Below are positions 9,944 through 17,410 of a stretch of DNA of 64,000 nt, piece after piece. This stretch comes from Myxococcales bacterium (GTDB lineage: Bacteria > Myxococcota_A > Polyangia > Polyangiales > GCA-016699535), in assembly GCA_016699535.1 (NCBI GenBank), contig CP064980.1:3914001-3978000 (forward strand), in the 5' to 3' direction. A program made the translations under genes and the position numbers. The notes below the pieces were generated by a model that saw only the letters and a program-made list of their open reading frames with translations, was not told where the DNA came from and made no database searches. Within the stretch, counting starts at the first letter, position 1. Every line of letters starts with the position of its first letter.

Positions 9944-10416
9944 GCGCCGTGATGTTTCGAGTCTTTGGCTCAGGATTGAGTAAACTTAATTGCCCGGTAA
10001 ATGGTGACGAATCATTTTCAAGGGTGGGCCATACACTTCTTAACCTGAGCTAATATGTGAAACGTCGATATTCGTTTTCGCCAACGCTAGAGCCAATCCG
10101 ATTATCCTTGTGACGACCTAGAAACAAAGCATTCTAAACCAATACCTGAAACCTACTCGTCGCAGGGTGAAAAAGGTTTTCTGATACACCAGATCTCGCC
10201 TTCGCAGCAGCGAGATTGATCCATGCCTTTGGATCAGGGCACTAGGGAATATCTCTAGTGTTCGTTTAAGAAAACCCTGAGCCATTAGGCTTGTTCTTTG
10301 CTCGGCTACCTGCGTTGCCATTCCTTGAATTATCAAGAGATAGTCCTGCGTCATCGCGCCTTGGCATTAGAGCAAAGCCCGGCGCCTCGGTGGCTCAGGA
10401 CTTTTTTAAACGAACA
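9944..10416. other. Hairpin-rich intergenic region, no gene seen
   Basis: This 473-base gap holds no convincing gene. It contains a run of inverted repeats: ATCTCGC/GCGAGAT at 10193-10216, GATCCA/TGGATC at 10218-10235, CACTAG/CTAGTG at 10240-10260, and then the long imperfect palindrome described separately. A 78-codon minus-strand open frame at 10118-10354 looks fortuitous. Confidence 0.6.
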
Positions 10417-10420
10417 CTAG
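10255..10420. repeat. Long imperfect palindrome, MITE-like or structured RNA
   Basis: Two 30-bp arms (10255-10284 and 10391-10420) are inverted copies with about four mismatches. The outer ends read CTAGTGTTCGTTT and AAACGAACACTAG; the inner ends are CTGAGCCA and TGGCTCAG. An inner pair CTTTGCTC/GAGCAAAG (10295-10302 and 10370-10377) and a central CTTGA-ATTA-TCAAG (10324-10337) share roughly the same dyad axis. The right arm overlaps the stop codon of the FHA gene at 10417. No transposase is present and no clear target-site duplication was seen. Confidence 0.65.
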
Positions 10421-11391
10421 TACACGATACGAAACAGCTGTTGCCCCATGAGCATCAGTTCACCGCTTTGGACACTTACCGGCACACCACTTGGAATGCG
10501 CACGTAGGTGCCGTTGGAACTTCCAACGTCAGTAAGCATTATCTTTCCACCTTCTTCGTGTAACCGGCAGTGCAGTCCGGACACGTAACCATCGTCTGGA
10601 AAGACAACATCGCCACGTTCCCGGCCGAGATGAAGACCTGCCCGTGGAATAGGAAAGGCATCTGAAATCGTATCGCGGCCAACAACCGTGAGAATTCGCC
10701 CAACCATCTCATCCGAAGGACTTCCCATGATTTGAGCATCACTAGAAGCTGCGGCTGTTGCATCTCGCTTTTCAACACGAATGATTTCTTGTCCAATGCG
10801 AAACATAGCGCCATGGCCCAGTTCGATTGGACTATTGGGCGTAATTCGCAAAAACACACCATTGAGACTCGATTCGTCTGTGACGGTCACGTCACTGCCA
10901 CCACGGGTAAAGGTTGCGTGCATCGGCGAAAGATAAGAATCGTTTCCGAAAATTGATCCTGTTTTGCGGCCGACTGTGGCTGTATCGGAGTCGAGTACAA
11001 AAGATTCACCGTCGGAGCCATCAGGCCGGATTAACACTAACGATGCCTCGGATGCGGATGAGACCACTGGCATCGATCGAAGCGAAGCCTCGGCAATCGG
11101 ATGCCCACAGCCACCGCAGAAGCGAAAGCCCGCCGGAACATTGGCACTGCACCCTGGACACACCACAGGCGTGGCAGTCACACCAGGACGATCGGTCCCT
11201 GCGCGAGCTGGACTCACCGAAGCTTGGGGAGGGATGCCAGACGCAGCCGCAGGACTAAAACCAGAAGGTGGAGTAGGAACCTTAAAATCCTTTTGAACGC
11301 TACCCTCTTGCTTTGGAAGCTCTGCACCGCATCCTAGACAAAACTTATAATGCTCTTGATTTTCTTTGTTACATCGTTTGCAAATAACCAC
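10417..11391 (-). CDS. Zinc-ribbon protein with two FHA domains (paralogue 1)
   Basis: A 324-aa cytoplasmic protein predicted to bind phosphothreonine partners. It has two zinc ribbons: CKRCNKENQEHYKFCLGCG at residues 4-22 and CPGCSANVPAGFRFCGGCG at about 78-96. Two FHA domains follow, at about 115-205 (core VGRKTGSIF, LSPMHATF, DESSLNGVFLR) and about 230-320 (LGRERGDVVF, VSGLHCRLH, DVGSSNGTYVR). It starts with GTG at 11391, with GAGGAG 7 nt upstream, and lies 22 bases after the stop of a paralogue with the same architecture. Such proteins usually work with Ser/Thr kinases, but no kinase gene is in the window. Confidence 0.88.
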   Translation of the reverse strand: MVICKRCNKENQEHYKFCLGCGAELPKQEGSVQKDFKVPTPPSGFSPAAASGIPPQASVSPARAGTDRPGVTATPVVCPGCSANVPAGFRFCGGCGHPIAEASLRSMPVVSSASEASLVLIRPDGSDGESFVLDSDTATVGRKTGSIFGNDSYLSPMHATFTRGGSDVTVTDESSLNGVFLRITPNSPIELGHGAMFRIGQEIIRVEKRDATAAASSDAQIMGSPSDEMVGRILTVVGRDTISDAFPIPRAGLHLGRERGDVVFPDDGYVSGLHCRLHEEGGKIMLTDVGSSNGTYVRIPSGVPVSVQSGELMLMGQQLFRIVY

Positions 11392-11413
11392 TTAGAGCCT
11401 CCTCGGATGGCGT

Positions 11414-12373
11414 TTAAGACGTAAGCTCCACACGCAACAGTTGATGACCAATAAAAACGTAATCTCCGTGCCGTAGCTCTTGCTTATCGCGCAGACGAAT
11501 GTAGGTGCCGTTTTTAGAACTGTTGTCAACCAAAGAAAACTTACCATCGGATACCATTTGTACGATGGCATGGTTTCCTGACATAAAAATATCTTCTGCA
11601 AAATTAAGATCGTTATCTTCTCGACCAATGCGTACTTGATTGCCTCGCGCACAATAGACGATGCCTTCCAATCCACCTTCGAGAATTTGCACAACCCGGA
11701 ATGCACTCGGTCGTTTCGGCGAGACGTAGAAATACGTCATGTCGGAGTCGGGGCCAGCTTGATCGCTTGGTATATGATCAATACGGAAAACTTGCTCGCC
11801 GCAAAGAAAATAATCTCCTGTCGTTACAGGCACCGGTTCGCGAACGCGGAGATATACACCATTGATGCTGCCCTCATCACGTACCCAAAGTTTGCCTTGA
11901 TCATAGAAAAAAGTTGCATGGGTAGGTGAGACCCAGTTGTCATTCGGAAAAAGGATCTGACCGTTGACGCTTCCGACACCGTGTGTATCGGAACTTAAGC
12001 CATAGCTAACACCCTCAATACCTTCCTGACCACGAACAACAAGTAACCGTGCTTTACCAGGAACCTGCATGGCACCAAAATAATCCGTTTGCATCTGCTG
12101 AACCGGTACCGGAACTTCCGCTCCACAGTTTCCACAAAACTTATGCCCCGATGGCACTGGGGTCGAGCACCGAGGACATACATAATGACGCGCCTGCTCC
12201 ATCCTTCCCTCCTGATCTAACACACCACGACCTTGCTGTATTTCCTGCTGTGATGAATCACCTGATATAGGATTAATATCCAGGGCGGATCCGCATTGAG
12301 GACAGCTTGCTTTGTCCATTGCACTGTATGTGTCACATTGTCCACATACGACACCGATTTCGTGTTCCAGCAT
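11414..12373 (-). CDS. Zinc-ribbon protein with two FHA domains (paralogue 2)
   Basis: A 319-aa paralogue of the gene just downstream. An N-terminal ribbon (CGQCDTYSAMDKASCPQCG), a Gln/Gly-rich linker and a second ribbon (CPRCSTPVPSGHKFCGNCG) precede two FHA domains. In the first FHA domain (about 115-200) the conserved Ser/His core is VSPTHATF with SINGVYLR. The second (about 235-315) has IGREDNDLNF, MSGNHAIVQ and SSKNGTYIRL. It is the first gene of a two-gene operon formed by tandem duplication followed by clear divergence. The ATG start at 12373 has only a weak ribosome-binding site. Confidence 0.88.
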   Translation of the reverse strand: MLEHEIGVVCGQCDTYSAMDKASCPQCGSALDINPISGDSSQQEIQQGRGVLDQEGRMEQARHYVCPRCSTPVPSGHKFCGNCGAEVPVPVQQMQTDYFGAMQVPGKARLLVVRGQEGIEGVSYGLSSDTHGVGSVNGQILFPNDNWVSPTHATFFYDQGKLWVRDEGSINGVYLRVREPVPVTTGDYFLCGEQVFRIDHIPSDQAGPDSDMTYFYVSPKRPSAFRVVQILEGGLEGIVYCARGNQVRIGREDNDLNFAEDIFMSGNHAIVQMVSDGKFSLVDNSSKNGTYIRLRDKQELRHGDYVFIGHQLLRVELTS

Positions 12374-12470
12374 TCGATCTCAAGTAAAAATTGTTTCAAT
12401 TGTAGGCGCAAACCACGACAAGCGTCAACGAAAAGGCAATTTGGACCCTCTGCTCAACCGCTTTAAATAG

Positions 12471-12500
12471 AAAAAACCGCCCATATACAGGGCGGTTTTT
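12471..12500 (-). terminator. Rho-independent terminator
   Basis: AAAAAACCGCCC, 7-nt loop, GGGCGGTTTTT: a GC-rich stem flanked by A and T runs, able to act on both strands. It lies downstream of the leftward histone-like gene and upstream of the FHA pair, so it separates the two transcription units. Confidence 0.85.
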
Positions 12501-12551
12501 CTTTGACATTCCTAATAAGACGCTCGCACGGCTAGTTGCCGGCTAGACATT

Positions 12552-12985
12552 TTAGAAAGGAGAAGTCAACGGACCCAAACCGGGAGGCATAACTACCGGT
12601 GCGGCCTTCTTTTTAGAGGCCTTTTTTTTTGAGCCGCGTTTTTAGAACCACTCTTTTTGGTTGCACGCTTCTTGGTGCTGCGCTTTTTAGTTGCGCGCTT
12701 TTTGGTTGCGCGCTTTTTGGTTGCACTCTTTTTGGTTGCACGCTTCTTGGTGCTGCGCTTTTTAGTTGCACGCTTCTTGGTTGCGCGCTTTTTGGTTGCA
12801 CTCTTTTTGGTGCTGCGCTTTTTAGTTGCACGCTTTTTGGTTGCGCGCTTTTTGGTTGCACTCTTTTTGGTGCTGCGCTTCTTTGTGGTTTTCCTAGCTT
12901 TAGACTTCTTTGCAGTTGTCTTCTTCTTGCGAGCCGTCGTCTTTCGTCCGCTTGCCTTTTTCTTGGTCTTTTTCTTCGTCGCCAT
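12552..12985 (-). CDS. Histone H1-like Lys/Ala/Thr-rich DNA-binding protein (frameshifted near 3' end)
   Basis: A very basic, low-complexity protein of the bacterial H1-like (Hc1/AlgP-like) type, expected to coat or condense DNA. After a KKKTKKKASGRKT start it carries about 15 tandem pentapeptides of the form [AS]TKK[RS]. Start: ATG 12985 has GGAGGAG 7 nt upstream, so the open frame further upstream is not used. As sequenced the frame ends at 12593. Adding one base at the T5 run 12639-12643 (or the T9 run 12622-12630, plus-strand view) gives SKKRGSKKKASKKKAAPVV and a neutral tail ending TSPF at 12552, 144 aa in all. The corrected tail fits the repeat composition better. The repeats make this region prone to slippage and to assembly error. 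Confidence 0.75.
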
Positions 12986-13456
12986 GCGGACTCTCCTCCG
13001 AGCCGGGGGTTTTTTTTCGTTATCTCCAGACCCCAACCCGACCGAGCCTAGAGACTACATATAAAGCAGCGTATTGTAATGCCACTTTTTGTGTCAAGTT
13101 CAAAACACCGTTAATTTATATATAACTTATCGATATTTTACCAATGACTGGCATGAAATTCTTGCAACACATTGTTAATAAACAGCTTTTTTATATGGTC
13201 ATACATGTATGTGAAACCGTTGAGAAAGTTAGGCCAAAGCAGGCTTTTTAGATCACTAATGGTTGACACAGCTCCATTCTCCAGCCTATCAAGCAAAAAG
13301 ATACCACTTGCGTTGGCAGGATAGGGGCGACTTCTAAGCTTTGCTTACGATCGGGAGCAAAACCATTGATGCTATATATAGAAGCCCTTTTTTAGCTACC
13401 GCAGGATAAAAACACCCTGGCTCTAGACCGAGCCAGTCCCACGAAAAGGGGGAGAT
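12986..13456. other. Intergenic region with divergent promoters, no gene seen
   Basis: This 471-base AT-rich stretch lies between the divergent histone-like and OmpA-like genes. A plausible rightward promoter is TTGACA (13263-13268), 18-bp spacer, TATCAA (13287-13292). A hairpin sits just before the OmpA-like start (separate entry). No open frame with a ribosome-binding site was seen. Confidence 0.5.
13417..13436 (+). promoter_or_regulatory. Leader hairpin before OmpA-like gene
   Basis: CTGGCTC-TAGACC-GAGCCAG is a perfect 7-bp stem ending 20 nt before the ATG at 13457 and about 10 nt before its GGGGGAG ribosome-binding site. It could affect translation or mRNA stability; there is no T-tract to suggest termination. 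Confidence 0.4.
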
Positions 13457-14272
13457 ATGAAGCGCGCTTTTACAAAGAACACCCGTCTAAGTACGACTTT
13501 TACAGGCGTTGTTGTTCTTTTAGCCTTAATTGGCTGCGGTTATTCCGAAGAAGAAATGCAAGCCAAGCAAGCTCGAATCAATGATTTAGAAACACAACTC
13601 AAAGATTCTCAATCACGCAGCGAAGATCTCGAAGCCCGGTTGAATGACGTTGCGGCCAAAAACGCAACCATGGCAAGCCGGTTGAAAGAACTTGGAGAAA
13701 ACGTCGAGCAGTTGGAACAGGAGCGAGGCAGCCTCAAAAGCACTGTGGAAAAGCTCAGCGAACGAGAAAAACAGGCCCAGGCGCGGCTAGCAACATTTCG
13801 CAACATGCTTGAGCGTTTCAAGTCCATGATTGCATCCGGTGCGTTGCGCGTGCGTATCGTACGCAATCGCATGGTCGTCGAGTTGCCAGAAGGGATCTTG
13901 TTTGACTCCGGCAAAGCGGTGTTGAAGAAGGACGGCGAAGCGACTTTAGCGAAAGTCGCAGAGGTTCTTAAGACCATCAACGACCGTGAATTCCAAATCA
14001 CCGGTCACACAGACAACGTGCCGATTCGTTCTGCTCGTTTTCCGTCTAACTGGGAACTGTCAACCGCTCGTGCAGTAAACGTCCTCAAGTTTCTGGTTAA
14101 CAGTGGTATGGACAGACAAATGTTATCTGCAGCTGGTTACGCCTTTACGCAACCAGTCGCGCCTAATGATAGCAAAGAATCGAGAGCAAAGAATCGACGT
14201 ATTGAGATCGTTTTGATGCCACAACTCAATGAGCTTCCCGATCTCTCCAGCCTGGAAGGTTTAGAGAAGTAA
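13457..14272 (+). CDS. OmpA-family peptidoglycan-associated lipoprotein with coiled coil
   Basis: A 271-aa envelope protein. The signal sequence ends in the lipobox LIGC (Cys27). Residues about 30-125 form a long coiled coil (NDLETQLKDSQSRSEDLEARL and following). The OmpA/MotB peptidoglycan-binding domain occupies about 140-260, with the signature TGHTDNVPIRS, NWELSTARAVNVLKFL and the terminal NRRIEIVL. The Asp and Arg that contact diaminopimelate are present. It probably ties the outer membrane to the wall. ATG 13457 follows a strong GGGGGAG box. Confidence 0.92.
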   Translation: MKRAFTKNTRLSTTFTGVVVLLALIGCGYSEEEMQAKQARINDLETQLKDSQSRSEDLEARLNDVAAKNATMASRLKELGENVEQLEQERGSLKSTVEKLSEREKQAQARLATFRNMLERFKSMIASGALRVRIVRNRMVVELPEGILFDSGKAVLKKDGEATLAKVAEVLKTINDREFQITGHTDNVPIRSARFPSNWELSTARAVNVLKFLVNSGMDRQMLSAAGYAFTQPVAPNDSKESRAKNRRIEIVLMPQLNELPDLSSLEGLEK

Positions 14273-14427
14273 TTCTCTTGGTCCATCACATCGCAAAGAA
14301 CTCTTTTTGCTTCTGAGCTCAGAAATGACTGAATCCAGGTCATCTGAGTTCGGAAGACGGGTTCTTTCGGCAAAGACGGGCCGTCGGGCACACTCGAACT
14401 CCATTCCTACATGAAAAAGAAACAGTC

Positions 14428-15978
14428 ATGTCAAATCACAATACTCTCGCCATCAATGTGGGCATTGGCGAAACCCGCGTAGCGCTCATCGAAGAAGGTT
14501 TCCTTGCTGAGCTTTATGTTGAAAGACAAAGTGAGCGTAGCCCGGTAGGCAATGTATACTTAGGCAAAGTCACCCGGGTCTTACCTGGTATGCAAGCCGC
14601 ATTCATCGATGTGGGCCTTGATCGTGCAGCTTTTTTGCACGTTGAAGATTTAATCCCAGAAGGCAGCCTGGAAAAGCTTGAATCCGGCGAATCCCCCGCA
14701 AGTGAAGAAAATGGTGATGCGACGGAAGAAGGCAGCTCATCGAAACGCAAGCTCCAACGGCTAACTCGCAAAACACCCATTCGAGAGGTGCTGAGCGAAG
14801 GGCAAGAAATAGTCGTTCAGGTATCGAAAGCCCCAATCAGCACAAAAGGCGCCCGGGTAACGAGTCACGTTTCTCTTCCGGGCCGCTATGTTGTCTATCT
14901 TCCCACAGTCGACCACATCGGCGTTTCCAAACGAATTGGCAACGATGAAGAACGCAAACGTCTTCGCGAATCGATTGAAGCCCTCAAGCCTCCAGTTGGA
15001 GGCCTCATTGTACGAACAGTCGGTGCGGGGCTTACCAAAAAACGTCTCAAGGCGGACGTCGGCTATCTTGTCAAAACCTGGGAAAGTGTCGTTGAGGCTA
15101 AAAGCAAATCCAAACGCGCTCCCGCTCTGCTCTACAGCGATCTTGATATCGTACTGCGTGCGGCACGTGATCTGTTCACCGAAGAGGTTGGAAAACTTAT
15201 CGTTGATAGCCCAGAGGCCCACAAGCGATTGCTTGAGTTCATGCAGGCGTTCATGCCCGAACGCATGGGTGATGTCGAAGTCTACAAAGATAAAGAGCCC
15301 ATCTTTGATGCCTACGGTATCGAAGATGAGATCAGTCGCGCGCTGTCCCGTAAGGTGCAACTTCCTTCTGGAGGTTATTTGATCATCGACCAAGCGGAGG
15401 CGCTTACTGCTATCGATGTCAATACAGGTCGCTTTACAGGAAAAGGCCGTGACGTTGAAGAAACCATTCTTCAAACCAATTTAGAGGCCGCAAAAGAGAT
15501 CGCTTATCAACTGCGATTTCGCAATATTGGCGGACTTATTGTACTCGATTTCATCGACATGGAGCGCAAATCACATCGAGACAAAGTCAACCGAGCGCTT
15601 TCCAAGTTTCTGAAACGCGACCGATCTAAAACCACGACTATCCGTATCAGTGAGCTCGGATTGGTGGAAATGACCCGAAAGCGCACGCGCGAATCACTCG
15701 GACGTACCCTTCATGAAGCTTGTTTTTATTGCGACGGAACTGGCCATTTGCTCTCAAAAACATCAATTTGTCATGAAATTGTTCGTCAAATCGGCCGAGA
15801 AAAAGACGGGATCCCTGGCTATAAGATTGTGATTCACGCACACCCTGCCATCTGCGATCGCCTTGCTCGCGAAGAAAAGTCAGCGATTGAGTTTGTCTCG
15901 AAAAAGCATTCGAGGCAGATTGAAACAAAAGCGCATACAGATTATCACCTGGAACAGTTTCATCTATCAGGAAGTTAA
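14428..15978 (+). CDS. rng: Ribonuclease G (Rne/Rng family)
   Basis: Endoribonuclease that cleaves single-stranded 5'-monophosphate RNA in rRNA maturation and mRNA decay. The 516-aa length fits RNase G rather than the longer RNase E. An S1 domain with an inserted acidic/Ser-rich segment covers residues 35-150 (YLGKVTRVLPGMQAAFIDVG). The catalytic Asp residues are in AIDVNTGRF and LIVLDFIDM. The Zn-link Cys pair is CFYCDGTGH. The insertion inside the S1 domain (SPASEENGDATEEGSSSK) is common in deltaproteobacteria. The PilZ gene follows after 5 bases. Confidence 0.95.
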   Translation: MSNHNTLAINVGIGETRVALIEEGFLAELYVERQSERSPVGNVYLGKVTRVLPGMQAAFIDVGLDRAAFLHVEDLIPEGSLEKLESGESPASEENGDATEEGSSSKRKLQRLTRKTPIREVLSEGQEIVVQVSKAPISTKGARVTSHVSLPGRYVVYLPTVDHIGVSKRIGNDEERKRLRESIEALKPPVGGLIVRTVGAGLTKKRLKADVGYLVKTWESVVEAKSKSKRAPALLYSDLDIVLRAARDLFTEEVGKLIVDSPEAHKRLLEFMQAFMPERMGDVEVYKDKEPIFDAYGIEDEISRALSRKVQLPSGGYLIIDQAEALTAIDVNTGRFTGKGRDVEETILQTNLEAAKEIAYQLRFRNIGGLIVLDFIDMERKSHRDKVNRALSKFLKRDRSKTTTIRISELGLVEMTRKRTRESLGRTLHEACFYCDGTGHLLSKTSICHEIVRQIGREKDGIPGYKIVIHAHPAICDRLAREEKSAIEFVSKKHSRQIETKAHTDYHLEQFHLSGS

Positions 15979-15983
15979 AGAAG

Positions 15984-16310
15984 ATGACGCATCAGTCCAC
16001 AAAACCTGGCCCTAGGCAGTCTGCACGACTAACTATCAACAAAGAGTTCAGCTCTTTGGATTCGTTTGTCCAAGAGTACATTACTAATATTTCCAAACAC
16101 GGTGTGTTTATTCGCTCTGATAATCCACCCCCCGTTGGAACTGAAGTAAATCTAAACTTTACGGTGATGGTCGATGGCTTGGAAAATATAGAAGGGATCG
16201 GCCAAGTCGTACGTGTGCAAAACGACCCTCCAGGCGTTGGCGTGGTGTTCACAAAACTAAGCAGCTACTCTTCGGAGCTGATTGAACGGCTATTGACCAC
16301 TCACCAATAA
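15984..16310 (+). CDS. Stand-alone PilZ domain protein
   Basis: A 108-aa single-domain protein resembling the short myxobacterial PilZ family (TIGR02266-like). Features seen are RQSARLTIN near the N-terminus, EYITNISKHGVFIRSDNPPPVGTEV in the middle and GQVVRVQNDPPGVGVVF near the end. The RxxxR c-di-GMP motif is degenerate here (RQSAR), so binding of the nucleotide is uncertain. It is 5 bases after rng and converges with the FHA/PATAN gene. Confidence 0.88.
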   Translation: MTHQSTKPGPRQSARLTINKEFSSLDSFVQEYITNISKHGVFIRSDNPPPVGTEVNLNFTVMVDGLENIEGIGQVVRVQNDPPGVGVVFTKLSSYSSELIERLLTTHQ

Positions 16311-16319
16311 GCGCGGTGC

Positions 16320-17249
16320 TCACTGCGCAACGATATAGCCACCGCTAATCAGCCGAGCCAAGGACTGATAGGTATGCAAGTCATCATGCGCGCTGTGATT
16401 CAGCACTTCTTCAGTGGTTTGGTGATTAATCACCAGCTGAAGCATATCTAGTTCCTCAGGAGCAAGGTTTTTAAGCGGTGTCAGCATCGGCCGAACAAGC
16501 GCAAGCGTTGCATTCGGGCTAGGGATATCTCCCTCAATGCGCTTGATCTCATCAAGTTGGCGCATGCCCTCCATGAGAAGAGCTTCGGTAGACTGTTCCA
16601 TACGCGTTGGAAACTCACCTTGGTGGGCAGCCTCAAGTTCAAACATGCCTTGCGTCCAAGTGAGCAAGCGATAAAAACATTTTAGAGGAGAGGTTTCAAA
16701 GTTGTCGTTGATCGACGTAAACACAATCTGACCGTTATCGAGATAGATTTTTCCCACATTGTTGCCAGCTCGGACTGCTAATACACCGCTTTTTTTCGAA
16801 GTCGAAAACAGCTGCAGCAAGTCAGGCAAAGGAATCTCTTCAATCGACCCTGACATCGTGCGCACAGGCGCTGTGGCACGCACGTCATTAATGCTTTGTT
16901 TGAGGGGTGCCTTCGAACTATCAATTTCAGAGACTTCTCCCAAGTCGACCAACTTAATAATGCTGGTACCAATAAGGATACGGTCTCCTTCTGAAAGTTT
17001 GGATTTCTTTACTTTCTCGCCGTTAACAAAGGTTCCATTGGTTGAACCAAGATCCTGAATGTAGACATCCTCGCCATCAACGGTAAGCTTGGCGTGACGT
17101 CTAGAAACCATGTCTTCGACAAGCACCATATCAAGCTCGCTCGATCGCCCCATCACAACCTCACGATCATGAGGAAGCAACATTTCACCTCCCTGATACT
17201 TACCGGAGATAAAACGAAGGGCATAATTTTTACTTGGCGTTTTTGCCAT
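16320..17249 (-). CDS. FHA plus DUF4388 (PATAN) domain regulatory protein
   Basis: A cytoplasmic signalling protein of 309 aa. The N-terminal FHA domain (residues about 5-95) has the motif VVMGRSSELDMVL, SRRHAKL and DLGSTNGTFVNG. A linker leads to a DUF4388/PATAN domain at about 125-230 (GSIEEIPLPDLLQLFSTSKKSGVL, GKIYLDNGQIVFTS), which is common in Myxococcota two-component and gliding proteins. The C-terminal 70 residues are helical. ATG 17249 is preferred; a TTG six bases upstream is also in frame. Confidence 0.88.
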   Translation of the reverse strand: MAKTPSKNYALRFISGKYQGGEMLLPHDREVVMGRSSELDMVLVEDMVSRRHAKLTVDGEDVYIQDLGSTNGTFVNGEKVKKSKLSEGDRILIGTSIIKLVDLGEVSEIDSSKAPLKQSINDVRATAPVRTMSGSIEEIPLPDLLQLFSTSKKSGVLAVRAGNNVGKIYLDNGQIVFTSINDNFETSPLKCFYRLLTWTQGMFELEAAHQGEFPTRMEQSTEALLMEGMRQLDEIKRIEGDIPSPNATLALVRPMLTPLKNLAPEELDMLQLVINHQTTEEVLNHSAHDDLHTYQSLARLISGGYIVAQ

Positions 17250-17410
17250 GGTCAATCGGTTACTCGTATAGCGAACTATCTGTTTTTGCTCTTATTTACT
17301 AAGGTTAGAAGCCCGCAGGGGTTGGGGTCAAGAGTGTGACAAGCAGAAGAGGGTGTAAGTATTGTGTCCGATGGCCCTTAGCGGAGATTTTGGCGTTGCA
17401 ACGGCATAAA

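Noticed and set aside
10118..10354. 78-codon minus-strand open frame
   Set aside because: It runs through the palindromic element, lacks a ribosome-binding site and shows no recognisable domain.
10255..10420. Complete insertion sequence
   Set aside because: There is no transposase-sized open frame between the arms and no clear target duplication.
13073..13097. Minus-strand TTGACA and TACAAT as a promoter of the histone-like gene
   Set aside because: Only 13 bp separate the two boxes, too short for a standard sigma-70 promoter.
13149..13166. Sigma-54-like promoter TGGCATG...TTGCA
   Set aside because: The GG and GC elements are two bases too far apart for the -24/-12 spacing, so it is not a valid sigma-54 site.
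14761..15474. 237-codon open frame antisense to rng
   Set aside because: It is a shadow of the strongly coding rng frame, without a start signal.
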